This document shows positions 25,250 through 34,578 of a stretch of DNA of 64,000 bases, piece by piece. The notes under the pieces are model-generated. The model had not been told where the DNA came from. It saw only the letters and a list, made by a program, of their open reading frames with translations, and did no database searches. Numbering within the stretch: the first letter of the stretch is position 1; the number at the start of each line of letters is the position of its first letter. A program made the position numbers and the translations under genes. Source of the DNA: Paenibacillus sp. FSL H7-0331 (GTDB lineage Bacteria; Bacillota; Bacilli; Paenibacillales; NBRC-103111); assembly GCF_001956045.1 (NCBI RefSeq), contig NZ_MRTH01000001.1, positions 372,001 to 436,000 of the forward strand, read 5' to 3'.

Positions 25250-27172
25250 TCAGTTCGAACTGACCGAATCCCATTGCTTGATATGCTCCTTGAAAATCTG
25301 TTCGATTTTCCCTTTCATCTCTTTTCTGACGGTTGCCGTTACATCCTGCGAGCTGTTCTTTAACGTGACCGATAGCTTCATATGCGGATCCTTCAGACGT
25401 CTCTCTATCGTGCTCGTGACCGGGATTTTCCAGACTTCATAAGCATCTGCAATGCGCAGCGCGGCTATAAAGGAAAAACTGAAAAATTGAAAATACAGCT
25501 CGTCTGTATCAAAAATAAATTCCAGATTTTTATTATCCACGGTTGTTGTATCGATAAAAGAGGCATCATCCAGGATCGTGAGAAGCTCCGGCATAACTTC
25601 CTGATCCTTCATTGTACCAAGCAGATAGATCGCAGTAAACACATGGGGCTGGTTATATTTCCTACTCGACCTCGGTACATAGAGGTCGCGATTAACTACC
25701 ATTTCTCTTAATATAGGCAGGGAGGCCGCATGACCGAGCATGCCAAGAGCAATAGCGCTATTTTTACGTAAAAGCTCTTCCTGCCCCGTCTGAATCCACT
25801 CGATTAACGAGGGGAGCAATGAATCGTATGCAGCTCCCAGACGCCTCACGGACCATATGGCAATTCCCGGCTTGTCTGTACTTAATGCCGTTCGGATCGC
25901 TTCGATATCCGTCAGCCACTTCAATGGGCTGTTCGACGCCTGACTGGTATGATCCTGTGGGGTTGTATCACGCAGCTCAAGGCTGCTGTCAAGGCTCAGG
26001 TAGCCCGTTTCCAATTGCAGAGCTAGAAGCTTCTTATAGGGAATTTCGCTTAAACGTGCGGTATCGGAAATCGCTAAATACGCTAGATTTGCCGCTGTCT
26101 CCCCGCTCTTCTGCATATCGCGCTTCTGGCGTACACAAGCCGCGATATCATGATCCACCGATAAACTTCGACCGGCAGCCAAAAGTCCGTCGTAGCCCTT
26201 GGGAATCAACGTGCCCGCCGGAATGGGGACGCTGAAATTCAATCCCCATAAGCTAGCGGCAACGAGCCATTGCTGTTGGGTATCACTTTCGAAGGCAATG
26301 TCTTTGCCGTGGTTATCCAAATTCGAATATGCATAGAAAGCCGGCTCTGTCGTCAGTCGGTCATCAAGGTAGTCCTTGAGGGTGACCTGAGCCTCCCCGA
26401 CAATAGTTCTCGTCTCACGGACTCCCAGCAGCTGATTCGTTTTTAGCAGCATGGATTGTTCGGTATACTGCTCCTTTAAATGTGTAGGCAGCCTGTTGGA
26501 TTCGAGGATCGTTCTGGTGACATCCTCCGGATTCGTAATATCGATATAACCGGAATCCGTATAAAAATTGCCCACACGTTGGTTCTCATATAGTTTGAAT
26601 ACCACGTTCGAGAATGGCTGCGGCTGGCCATCGATAGACCTGCCCAATTGGAAGGCACAACCGGCCATCTCACATACTTCGGCATTTCCGGAGCAATCGA
26701 TAACGATCCGGGCAGAAGACTGGTGAATCCCGGCCGGAGATACCCAGCGTAGTCCCGTAACCGTTCTATCCTGCATATATACGCCGATTACATAGGATAG
26801 ATAATGAACTTCCGCACCGGCACTTGCTACTTCTGTATCCAGCACCCAGCTTTTCAGCTCCGAATGCATCCCTTTAAACGGCAGGAAATCATCCTGCTTC
26901 TGATACTTCGTGACCTGCTCGTCGATTTGCTCATAAATGCCGCCCCGCGTACCGTAATAATACCCTGCCACCCCACCCAGCGTACCTGTACCACCCATGC
27001 CATTCAAACGTTCAATAGCCAGCACCCTTAACCCCTTGCGTGCAGCCTGCATAGCTGCAAAGGAGCCAGCAGTACCAAGACCTACGACAATTACATCATA
27101 ATGCTCCCCGAACTGCGTATGGATCTCACTGGAGCCTATACGGCCCGACTTTTTCTCCCATAGCTTCATCAT
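25250..27172 (-). CDS. FAD-dependent oxidoreductase (FAD_oxidored type) with C-terminal repeat region
   Basis: 640 residues. An N-terminal Rossmann/FAD motif (VIVVGLGTAGSFAAMQAARKG, residues about 27-47) is followed by the GMGGTGTLGG loop typical of FAD_oxidored proteins, and a second nucleotide-contact motif VIDCSGNAEVCEMAG. From about residue 430 to 600 the sequence turns into helical HEAT-like repeats (IAIWSVRRLGAAYDSLL, SAIALGMLGHAASLPIL). ATG start overlaps the upstream gene's TGA by four bases, with GGGGG seven bases upstream. It is the last gene of a three-gene operon with a beta-propeller protein and a shorter FAD-type protein. It may oxidise a sugar; substrate unknown. Confidence 0.85.
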   Translation of the reverse strand: MMKLWEKKSGRIGSSEIHTQFGEHYDVIVVGLGTAGSFAAMQAARKGLRVLAIERLNGMGGTGTLGGVAGYYYGTRGGIYEQIDEQVTKYQKQDDFLPFKGMHSELKSWVLDTEVASAGAEVHYLSYVIGVYMQDRTVTGLRWVSPAGIHQSSARIVIDCSGNAEVCEMAGCAFQLGRSIDGQPQPFSNVVFKLYENQRVGNFYTDSGYIDITNPEDVTRTILESNRLPTHLKEQYTEQSMLLKTNQLLGVRETRTIVGEAQVTLKDYLDDRLTTEPAFYAYSNLDNHGKDIAFESDTQQQWLVAASLWGLNFSVPIPAGTLIPKGYDGLLAAGRSLSVDHDIAACVRQKRDMQKSGETAANLAYLAISDTARLSEIPYKKLLALQLETGYLSLDSSLELRDTTPQDHTSQASNSPLKWLTDIEAIRTALSTDKPGIAIWSVRRLGAAYDSLLPSLIEWIQTGQEELLRKNSAIALGMLGHAASLPILREMVVNRDLYVPRSSRKYNQPHVFTAIYLLGTMKDQEVMPELLTILDDASFIDTTTVDNKNLEFIFDTDELYFQFFSFSFIAALRIADAYEVWKIPVTSTIERRLKDPHMKLSVTLKNSSQDVTATVRKEMKGKIEQIFKEHIKQWDSVSSN

Positions 27173-28086
27173 TGCTGAACCCCCAATCGATGCTGGTAAC
27201 CATGATCGAAAGCTTCTAACGGATTGTCGTAAAAAGCAGACGGGAACCAGTCCCAGCCCGGTTCCAGATGATGGTGTGGTTGGTCGTATTTCATATTGAA
27301 TTCATCGGCGTGTGTGACAAATGAACATGTGCGTAAAGCTTCAGGACGATTCAGCCAAAATGTAAACAGCTTATTTCGGGCTATTGCCCAGTTGTCCTCT
27401 ATGTCAAGCGGATATTCAAGAATAGCCTCTGGTACGAACCGTCCATATTTAATCGCATAACCGGCGGCGGCATCGTTTGGCTGCAAGAGTGGACTTGACT
27501 CCGGCTGCCGATTCGGGCTGTATGCTGTCTTCGAATTCCCGGCGGGCTCCAACTTCAGCTCCGGGCTGTGCGCTGTCTCCGATAGCTGTGCAGACTGAGA
27601 CCAGCCGTGAATCATCATATTCAGGCTCTTGGAAGCCGGACCCCACTGCCCGGGCCTGGTGACGCAATAAGGGGTCGTATCAATTAATTGATCCGTAATG
27701 ATCGTTCTGAGCCCAGAGGCATCATATACCAGCACTTCAAATTGATCCTTGTGTTTATTGACTTCCACTACGGAGGTTAACAGCCGAACATCAAGCTTGG
27801 CTTCACTTAATTGATTGACAAGAACATGCATCAGCCCAGGCAAATGCAGCTTTCCGTCTGCAGACATTGCATTTCTCGCCAGGCACTCCTGTCCAATATC
27901 CAAACCCTTGGAGGAAGTTGCCTGATAAGGCTGATCGGCCAATTTAAAGCTGCGAATAAATTCATTGCCGACTGCGCTGCTGTATTCAAGTGTAACCGCG
28001 TCTTTCCCTTTGCTGAATGCCACTCCAAGCCCCAGCATAGAGGCACCTATGATCAGAGTAGGTATATATTCATGTTGATTCACCAT
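27169..28086 (-). CDS. Short FAD/NAD-binding oxidoreductase-like protein
   Basis: 305 residues with an N-terminal dinucleotide-binding-like stretch (TLIIGASMLGLGVAF); the classical GxGxxG is altered to GASMLG. The middle resembles the substrate part of FAD_oxidored proteins (LIDTTPYCVTRPG). A low-complexity insert (about residues 165-205) contains an imperfect duplication, HSPELKLEP against YSPNRQPES. The length is about half that of its partner at 25250-27172, with which it overlaps by four bases, so the two may form a complex. The start with GGAAAGG nine bases upstream is preferred over an ATG two codons earlier. It could be a degenerate cofactor-free subunit; uncertain. Confidence 0.7.
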   Translation of the reverse strand: MVNQHEYIPTLIIGASMLGLGVAFSKGKDAVTLEYSSAVGNEFIRSFKLADQPYQATSSKGLDIGQECLARNAMSADGKLHLPGLMHVLVNQLSEAKLDVRLLTSVVEVNKHKDQFEVLVYDASGLRTIITDQLIDTTPYCVTRPGQWGPASKSLNMMIHGWSQSAQLSETAHSPELKLEPAGNSKTAYSPNRQPESSPLLQPNDAAAGYAIKYGRFVPEAILEYPLDIEDNWAIARNKLFTFWLNRPEALRTCSFVTHADEFNMKYDQPHHHLEPGWDWFPSAFYDNPLEAFDHGYQHRLGVQQ

Positions 28087-28112
28087 CTTCATCTGCCTTT
28101 CCGAAAGATTAT

Positions 28113-29339
28113 TTATAACAGGGAGGATACATCGGCTACATACACTCTGCGTGTTCCGTCTGCGAACCCGTTAAAGGCGATCCATTTGAATCCAGAATCC
28201 CATGCGGGGTGCGGGTCCACTCTAAGCGTGTTGTCATAAGCCTGCTGCGTATGGATGCGGACGATTGCCGTCTCATGGCCATTACGCAAATCTACCCAGC
28301 GAAGCGGAACGGTTCCATCGCCATAGGCAGGTGTGTCCTTTAAATAGGCATCGGTCAGCAGATGCGTTCCGTTCGAATGGACGGTAGGATGCCCGGAGCC
28401 CGGATTGTCTACCAGCTTATGCAATCCCGTGCCATCGTATCGGAATTGGACGAATCGAATCCCATCACCGTCGATATTCAGATTCATCGTCAAATGCTCG
28501 CCATCGGGATGCCAGTTAATATGATGGCCACCCTTCGAATATTCCTCAGGGGATACGGCAAGCCGCACGTCGCTTCCATCGCTTTTGACGGTAATCGCTT
28601 GTTTGATTTCACCGCCACCGGGCTTAAGCCATCTGAGAATCATCATCAATCGGGTACCCTGCGGATTGTACCTGCATTGAAAGCCGTAGCTTTCACCTGT
28701 ACGGTAGGTGTCGAGATTTACTTGCGACCCAAGCGATTCCAGCATGCTCCCAATCGATATCAGCTGCTTTCTTTGCCCGCTTTCAATATCCGTGATATAT
28801 ATACCGTCATCGTATGGCAGCCCGTTGTTCTTAGGCAAGCAGTCGTCAGGAACAATAACGCCATAACCGTCCTGCGTTCGGCGCGCACGAAGCGGGCAGG
28901 TGGTCGCTGCGCTTTTCCCATCCGGAGAAATGACGAACAGCCCCTGCTCAAAGATGTGCTTGTTACCGGTAAACGGATTGAGTCTGACCCCGATCGGCTT
29001 CCAGGTGGTCGTATCCACATCGTTATAGTAAATTTCCGTGTCGCTCGTTCCCCATTGCACATTAGCGCCAATCTGGCTTTCCCAACCGCAGGTTTCGGCA
29101 ATCACGGCTTCGGTTCCTTCCTGAAGATCCACCCATACAATCTGCCCCCGTTCTCCGGGTACCGGATACCGATTCTCAAATGGCATGCGGAAAAGCGCCA
29201 TATACCGGCCCGATGGGCTGAAAGGCGAAGTATCAAAAAAACGATGGATGACCCTTCCTTCATGGGGTGTCACGCACCAGACTGGAACCTCTGGATTAAA
29301 TTGTGTATAGGACGGATAATGAGCATCTAGATTAATCAA
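28113..29339 (-). CDS. WD40/TolB-like beta-propeller protein, possibly oligogalacturonate-lyase-like
   Basis: 408 residues, made of repeated blades of the PD40/TolB kind: FSPSGRYMALFR, ISPDGKSAATT, YNPQGTRLMMIL, WHPDGEHLTMNL and HPAWDSGFKWIAF. No signal peptide is visible. The overall look recalls oligogalacturonate lyases (PL22), which share this propeller, but I could not place their catalytic residues. TTG start with AAAGGAGG nine bases upstream. It is the first gene of an operon with two FAD proteins, 26 bases before the next. A role in binding or cleaving an oxidised oligosaccharide is inference. Confidence 0.78.
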   Translation of the reverse strand: MINLDAHYPSYTQFNPEVPVWCVTPHEGRVIHRFFDTSPFSPSGRYMALFRMPFENRYPVPGERGQIVWVDLQEGTEAVIAETCGWESQIGANVQWGTSDTEIYYNDVDTTTWKPIGVRLNPFTGNKHIFEQGLFVISPDGKSAATTCPLRARRTQDGYGVIVPDDCLPKNNGLPYDDGIYITDIESGQRKQLISIGSMLESLGSQVNLDTYRTGESYGFQCRYNPQGTRLMMILRWLKPGGGEIKQAITVKSDGSDVRLAVSPEEYSKGGHHINWHPDGEHLTMNLNIDGDGIRFVQFRYDGTGLHKLVDNPGSGHPTVHSNGTHLLTDAYLKDTPAYGDGTVPLRWVDLRNGHETAIVRIHTQQAYDNTLRVDPHPAWDSGFKWIAFNGFADGTRRVYVADVSSLL

Positions 29340-29507
29340 TGAAGCAAGCCTCCTTTGTCTCAACAGCTATTTCTATTTTAACAAGCTCCCCTGCCATGAA
29401 CTATGCATACAATCCGTCAAATCATATACCAATGCCGCCAAAAATATAACGCTACCAGAACAAAGACAGCGCAATTAAACTCAAAGCCTGCAGAGTTCAT
29501 AAAAAGC

Positions 29508-29561
29508 AAAAAAACCTCTCTGGATGAGCGTTCATGAACGAACACTTCTATTCCAGAGAAG
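29508..29561 (-). terminator. Terminator after GH4 gene
   Basis: On the minus strand CTCTGGA/TCCAGAG outer arms enclose a GTTCG...GAAC inner palindrome and are followed by seven T residues. It starts 32 bases after the stop at 29594. Confidence 0.8.
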
Positions 29562-29593
29562 GCTTTCTACCCGAATTATTGATAGCAATTTCC

Positions 29594-31063
29594 TTAAGAA
29601 TCCTTATATCCGACAGACAAACGCTCTTCCGTATTCACAATTACCTGCTCACCACGCAGAGCAGGCGGCAGCCAGCCGTCAGCAGACTTGCTGATCTTGT
29701 AGAACGATTCCGGCTGCGGAATATCCGGCCAGGTCGCGCCATCACCGTTAAATTGCGGCAGCCATGGAGCCAGCGCGTCAAACATCTCATCGCACATATC
29801 CCATACCTGCTGTGTCGTACATTGTGCAGCAGTTAGAGGATCATGCAAAATGGCCAGCTTGACCAGCTCACGGTTTCCGGTAAGCGCGGCTTCGACTGCC
29901 ATCTCCTGAACACTAATGCTCGTACGGCACGTTGCCGCACACTGCAAGGGCAGATCACCTACCCAGGCAACGTTAATGCCATTGCGATCTACATAACAAG
30001 GAATTTCAATTGTAGAACCATCGGGCAGGTTGGTGATAAATCCTCTGTTCTCAATATTGAAATGGCCGCGGTAGGTATTGCCTGTTTCCAGTGCCTCGAT
30101 AATATAGGAGCCATGCTCGTCGGAACGCTCCCCAAGCTTGATATATTCAGCTTCACCGCTCATCCATTTGGGATACATCTCAAGATATTCGTCACGCTTG
30201 GAAATACAGTGGTTTAAATAACCTGCAGTTCTGCCGCCGATCCATTCGCCTTTATAAATCCATTTGTCGATCTCTTCCTTGTTCTTGCGGTACCATGGCA
30301 AATATTCGCTTAGATGTCCATTGGATTCCGTTGAATAATAACCGAAGCGCTTCAGTACATCAATCCGACAAGGCTCACGCTCGGACAGCTCGGGATGCTT
30401 CTCAAATGCCTCCAGCAAATAAGGCGTCATATCTCTTCCTTCATGCGTAACCTGAATGTACCAGGTTTGATGGTTGATGCCCGCACATATAAAATCAACC
30501 TCCTCACGCGGCAGTCCAAGCGCTCTGGCGATTTGCTTATGACCACCCTGCACACCATGACACAAGCCAACAACGTTAATGCCGCCTGCACGCCGCAGCG
30601 CCCATGTGTTCATCGCCATCGGATTCGAGTAGTTCAGCAGCAGCGCATTTGGCGCGGTTTCACGCATATCCTTGGCAATCCCGAGCAGCACCGGTATCGT
30701 CCGTAGGGCAAAGAACACACCGCCCGGTCCAAGCGTATCACCGACACATTGATCGACGCCATATTTGAGTGGAATCTCTACATCATGATGGAACGCTTCC
30801 AAACCACCGACACGAGCCATACAAATGACGTAATCTGCACCGGCTATGGCTTCCCTTTGATTCGTCGTTTCCACAATCGTTGCAGCGAGGCTGTTCTTTC
30901 CAATTAAGTTACGGCACAGGTCTGAGACCATCCGCAGATTGTCTGCGTTAATATCCATCAGCCGAAACTCGGTGTCCCTGAACTTCTCTACAGATAAAAT
31001 ATCCATCATTAATCTACGTGTAAAGCCAACACTTCCGGCACCAATCATTGCTACCTTCAACAT
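29594..31063 (-). CDS. melA: GH4 alpha-galactosidase/6-phospho-glycosidase (MelA-like)
   Basis: 489-residue NAD- and metal-dependent glycosidase of family GH4. It shows the Rossmann motif IGAGSVGF (7-14), LMDIN (35-39), LNYSNPMAMNTW (143-154), metal ligands C168-H169 in GLCHGVQ and H198 in INHQTWY. These match the E. coli MelA pattern (NPMAMNTW, LCHSVQ, GINH). MelA-type enzymes hydrolyse alpha-galactosides such as melibiose in the cytoplasm by redox-assisted elimination. ATG start with AGGAGG seven bases upstream; an in-frame ATG eight codons earlier is weaker. It is a single gene divergent from an AraC-type regulator, the usual arrangement for an inducible alpha-galactosidase. The exact sugar is not proven. 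Confidence 0.88.
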   Translation of the reverse strand: MLKVAMIGAGSVGFTRRLMMDILSVEKFRDTEFRLMDINADNLRMVSDLCRNLIGKNSLAATIVETTNQREAIAGADYVICMARVGGLEAFHHDVEIPLKYGVDQCVGDTLGPGGVFFALRTIPVLLGIAKDMRETAPNALLLNYSNPMAMNTWALRRAGGINVVGLCHGVQGGHKQIARALGLPREEVDFICAGINHQTWYIQVTHEGRDMTPYLLEAFEKHPELSEREPCRIDVLKRFGYYSTESNGHLSEYLPWYRKNKEEIDKWIYKGEWIGGRTAGYLNHCISKRDEYLEMYPKWMSGEAEYIKLGERSDEHGSYIIEALETGNTYRGHFNIENRGFITNLPDGSTIEIPCYVDRNGINVAWVGDLPLQCAATCRTSISVQEMAVEAALTGNRELVKLAILHDPLTAAQCTTQQVWDMCDEMFDALAPWLPQFNGDGATWPDIPQPESFYKISKSADGWLPPALRGEQVIVNTEERLSVGYKDS

Positions 31064-31124
31064 GGTTACATCCTCCTGATTCCTCATGAATCTAATAAAT
31101 TGCTTCCTTTATCTAAAATAAAGT

Positions 31125-31130
31125 ATTATA
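31125..31130 (-). promoter_or_regulatory. -10 box of the GH4 gene
   Basis: TATAAT on the minus strand about 62 bases upstream of the GH4 start, with only poor -35 matches, consistent with activation by the divergent AraC-type regulator. Confidence 0.4.
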
Positions 31131-31225
31131 GAAACAATGACAATGGTAATAAACTGCTTTCCATAGGTAATATATTGCTGTATTGAGTTATGATTTCAGA
31201 TCGATGAAAAGAGGAGACTTCTGAC

Positions 31226-32113
31226 TTGTCTAATAAATCCAATGAACCGTTTCGGCACAGCTATGGCTTTCGATTTCGGGAAACACCAGTTTATGAGATC
31301 GCCCAGCTGCACGGGGTCGGATGGGAACGAACAGTCAGCACGGACTACAACTGGGATGGGCTCAATCGCGGCGAAGAAGGGGCTTTTTTATTCCAATATA
31401 CATTGTCTGGCTATGGCATGATGCATATAGAGGGGCAATCCTGCCTGCTCACTCCCGAAAAAGCATTTCTGGTATGGATTCCAAGCCAACATCGTTACTA
31501 TTTCCCCCCGGAAAGTGATCACTGGGAGTATATGTTTATTATGATGCGGGGTGAGCGGCTTCGTCCCATCGTCGATGAGCTGATTTCCAAGCTCGGACAT
31601 GTGTCCGACTTTTCCATAGATAGCCCTCCAATCCGGGCATTGAAAATGATATTCGAGAAAGCCAGACAGCGGCAAATTACAGATGGTTACCTAAACGCGC
31701 TATTTGCGTATCAATTTATTACTGAGCTTCACCGCAGCACGACCTTTGAAAAATCCATATCCGAGATCCCCGAAGCGATACAAAAAACCGTACATTTCAT
31801 TGAGCTGCACTACGAGCAGCCCCTCAATCTGGACGAGATGGCCGAAAATGCGGGACTCTCCAAGTATCATTTTCTCAGACAATTCACGCGCTTTATCGGA
31901 CTGACGCCACTGGAATATTTAAACAAGCTGCGCATCGAAAAGGCGGCCGAGCTGCTGCGAACGACCGAACAAACCCTGGACGAGGTTGCAAGTTCCGTCG
32001 GGTTTGCAGGGGGTAACTATTTCTCCAAGGTATTTCGGCATTGGGTAGGCATGTCACCAGGTAAATACCGTAACGAGCATGGCCTGGCTACAGACAATCT
32101 GTTTTTAAGATGA
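31226..32113 (+). CDS. AraC family transcriptional regulator
   Basis: 295 residues. An N-terminal cupin-type sugar-sensing region (about 1-165) is followed by two helix-turn-helix motifs in the last 100 residues (LDEMAENAGLSKYHFLRQF and LDEVASSVGFAGGNYFSKVF) and the GMSPGKYR signature. TTG start with AGAGGAG eight bases upstream. It is divergent from the GH4 gene by 162 bases and probably controls it in response to an alpha-galactoside. Its 3' end overlaps the converging diguanylate cyclase gene by nine bases. Confidence 0.9.
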   Translation: MSNKSNEPFRHSYGFRFRETPVYEIAQLHGVGWERTVSTDYNWDGLNRGEEGAFLFQYTLSGYGMMHIEGQSCLLTPEKAFLVWIPSQHRYYFPPESDHWEYMFIMMRGERLRPIVDELISKLGHVSDFSIDSPPIRALKMIFEKARQRQITDGYLNALFAYQFITELHRSTTFEKSISEIPEAIQKTVHFIELHYEQPLNLDEMAENAGLSKYHFLRQFTRFIGLTPLEYLNKLRIEKAAELLRTTEQTLDEVASSVGFAGGNYFSKVFRHWVGMSPGKYRNEHGLATDNLFLR

Positions 32114-33703
32114 GGTGATGGTCAGCTCAGATGCATTCGTATACACTACCGTTTGATTACGTCCGTTATGCTTGGCTTGGTACAGCGCATCATCGGCGTT
32201 TTTAAATAATCTTTGTATGCTCAATACTTCGTTCGGATAGGACGCGATGCCAAGCGACAATGTAATTCTTTTCCCTGTCGGACAGTCCATACCTTCGATA
32301 CAGGTTCGAATACGCTCAGCCAGCAAATAAGCCTGTTCTTCCGTGGCATCAGGCAGCAGCATGGTGAACTCCTCTCCGCCATACCGGCAGCAATAATCTT
32401 GCTCCCGCTTCTCGGACAACATGATGTCCGCTGTGAACTGGAGTACCTGGTCCCCCACCTGATGACCGTATGTATCATTGACCAATTTGAAATGATCCAG
32501 ATCCAGCATGATTATACTGAAGCTTCTCGACTGCGCCTGCCACAGCCCAAGAATGGCATCCATAGTCCTTCTATTGGTCAGTCCTGTCAGCGGATCGGTT
32601 TGCGCTTCAAAAGAAAGCTCCTCGGTTCTTTTGTTCATGATATGAAAAGCCTTGGCAATGGCTGTATACAGTTCATTAGCTTCATAATTCCAGTGATCGA
32701 TTTCAGGAATTTCCTTGCCCCTGCTGTCAACGTTATTCAGACTGGAGGCGATGTCCGCGAGCCTGCTCAGAGGTTGAGATAATTTATGTGACAGCCACAG
32801 CACCAAGGCAAGTACGATAATTAAAAAGGGTAACGAATACAAAGCCATCGATGTTATCAGTTTTTTTGTGCTTTGATCCACATATTGCTTAGGCGTCTGA
32901 GCCACAATGCCCCAGCCGGTTTCTGGGACGGTGGAATAACCGGCTAAATAACTAACACCCTTCGTATTGGTTACCTCGTCTTGACCGCTGCTTCCGGCTA
33001 CAATTTTTTGTACGATAGGATTCGTATTCACATTTTCCCCAATACGTTCAGGGTCTGGATGATAGATGAGATTGCCTGCTGCATCGACGACATAATAATA
33101 GGAGCCGTTAGTGGCCGCCGATTGCTCACCCAGTATTTTTTTAAGCGAATTAGGCTCTTGCAGGTAAATGGTACCTGAGATAAATCCGTTGTAGCTTCCG
33201 TTTCCATCAAAAACGGGATGACTGACCAATAGGATCAGCCGGTTCGTTACTGCCTTGTACGGCTCTGACATTAAAGGTTTTTGCAATTCCAGCGCTTGTC
33301 TGGAAGCCTGTGATGTCAGCTTCTGTCCAATAATGTCCGAATTTCTTGGTGATATCGCACGTAACGACCCGGATTTATCTACCAACGCTACAGAATTAAA
33401 CAAAGTATCGGTGCTCATTAAAAAATCCAGCTGCTCCTGGACTTCTTCATCCGAGCTGTGTTCTTTAGTAAAGTATTGTGCGGAAGCCCTCACGGTTTGT
33501 TTCATCGATAAAATAATCGTTTGGGCTGTTCGGCTCAGCTCGTCGGACCGTATTCGATTTAATTCCTGCGTCGTGCTGTATAAAGATGTTTTCTCAGCCT
33601 GGTAGCCTACGAACGAATTAATCAGCAGCGTCATGAGCACGGATAACAGGACCACACTGGATATGACAAATGAGATTTTAAACCCTTTTTTACTTGGCTT
33701 CAT
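32105..33703 (-). CDS. Membrane diguanylate cyclase (Cache + HAMP + GGDEF)
   Basis: 532 residues. N-terminal helix, extracellular double-Cache-type sensing region (WGIVAQTPKQY is typical of its end), second helix (LYSLPFLIIVLALVLWL), HAMP-like linker, then a GGDEF domain. The active site reads GGEEF and is preceded by five residues and REQD, a complete RxxD inhibitory I-site, so it should make cyclic di-GMP with product feedback. ATG start with GGGGGAAC upstream; a longer frame lacks a site. It follows the DUF421 gene by 54 bases and overlaps the AraC gene end by nine bases, tail to tail. Confidence 0.93.
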   Translation of the reverse strand: MKPSKKGFKISFVISSVVLLSVLMTLLINSFVGYQAEKTSLYSTTQELNRIRSDELSRTAQTIILSMKQTVRASAQYFTKEHSSDEEVQEQLDFLMSTDTLFNSVALVDKSGSLRAISPRNSDIIGQKLTSQASRQALELQKPLMSEPYKAVTNRLILLVSHPVFDGNGSYNGFISGTIYLQEPNSLKKILGEQSAATNGSYYYVVDAAGNLIYHPDPERIGENVNTNPIVQKIVAGSSGQDEVTNTKGVSYLAGYSTVPETGWGIVAQTPKQYVDQSTKKLITSMALYSLPFLIIVLALVLWLSHKLSQPLSRLADIASSLNNVDSRGKEIPEIDHWNYEANELYTAIAKAFHIMNKRTEELSFEAQTDPLTGLTNRRTMDAILGLWQAQSRSFSIIMLDLDHFKLVNDTYGHQVGDQVLQFTADIMLSEKREQDYCCRYGGEEFTMLLPDATEEQAYLLAERIRTCIEGMDCPTGKRITLSLGIASYPNEVLSIQRLFKNADDALYQAKHNGRNQTVVYTNASELTITSS

Positions 33704-33757
33704 ACTAGTTCCCCCATGGTCTAATTTCATAATGCAAGCATGTACTCACATCTGCGT

Positions 33758-34438
33758 TCACTCCTTTTTCTGAACATACATGCCTTGATGCTCCGACCAT
33801 TCTACATACAGAGCATCCTGCAATCGTCCAATCCCGTTTTTCTTCAGCTCGTCCAGCAGCCACGGTTTCGTTCGACCCAATCTTGCTAATCGATCCGTTT
33901 GAATCCGTCCATTCTCGACAAGCACCATTGGAAGCGACATGGACTTCTCTGGAAGCTCCTGATCAGTCCTCGTGATACTGTCCACATCTGTTTTTTTCAA
34001 AACCGAGATATTCCCGTTCGTTTCAAATACAGCAAAAGCGACCTCACGTACTGTAAATATATTTTGCTCCCGCAGCAGCGTATGTAATTGGTCAAAATCA
34101 AGATTGTTGCGCTTCATCGCCCGAAAATCGATTTTTCCCTGGTTAATAATAATATCGGCGCGGCCATTCAAATATTTAGACAATCCTGGTATAAACTGCA
34201 CCAGCTTTTCCAGAAACAATGACATCGCTGCCCACAGTATCAGCGCATAGAGCAGCTCACTTAGAGTAACGTCCTTGTCATAAAGCGTGTTGCCAACAAT
34301 CTCGCTTAACATCAGAGAGGAGACAAAATCGAAGGCGGTCAGTTGTGAAATTTCTTTCTTGCCGAGCAGTTTTGTAATTAGCCACAGCCCAACCATGGCC
34401 GTAACCAGCTTAACCGTTATGTAATAGAAATTGTCCAT
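33758..34438 (-). CDS. DUF421 (YetF/YcaP-type) membrane protein
   Basis: 226 residues with three N-terminal transmembrane helices, the conserved GKKEISQLTAFDFV motif after the first helix, and a cytoplasmic alpha/beta domain from about residue 85 (TLLREQNIFTVREVAFAVFE). This matches the DUF421 family, whose role is not settled; several members are linked to spores or envelope stress. ATG start with GAGAGGG upstream. It may be co-transcribed with the diguanylate cyclase gene. Confidence 0.9.
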   Translation of the reverse strand: MDNFYYITVKLVTAMVGLWLITKLLGKKEISQLTAFDFVSSLMLSEIVGNTLYDKDVTLSELLYALILWAAMSLFLEKLVQFIPGLSKYLNGRADIIINQGKIDFRAMKRNNLDFDQLHTLLREQNIFTVREVAFAVFETNGNISVLKKTDVDSITRTDQELPEKSMSLPMVLVENGRIQTDRLARLGRTKPWLLDELKKNGIGRLQDALYVEWSEHQGMYVQKKE

Positions 34439-34538
34439 CAGGAAACACCCTCTCTATGCATCTATACACATCTTACACCATCAGCAACACGGACGAAACC
34501 ATCGGATGTCCATAGAGGGGTTCAAAAATATTTTATTA

Positions 34539-34567
34539 TTGACAACATAAATGATAATGATTATCAT
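34539..34567 (+). promoter_or_regulatory. Strong promoter of flavodoxin gene
   Basis: TTGACA (34539-34544), 17 bases, TATCAT (34562-34567). The -35 is consensus. The -10 and spacer lie under the first Fur box, so Fur binding should block polymerase. Confidence 0.8.
34552..34566. promoter_or_regulatory. Fur box 1
   Basis: TGATAATGATTATCA is a perfect 7-1-7 inverted repeat identical to the Bacillus Fur consensus. It overlaps the spacer and -10 of the flavodoxin promoter. Confidence 0.9.
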
Positions 34568-34578
34568 TATTGATTATC

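Noticed and set aside
28362..29330. Plus-strand open frame (322 codons) opposite the beta-propeller gene
   Set aside because: It shadows a gene with repeated propeller blades and a strong start site; it reads as Arg/Pro/His-rich unpatterned sequence.
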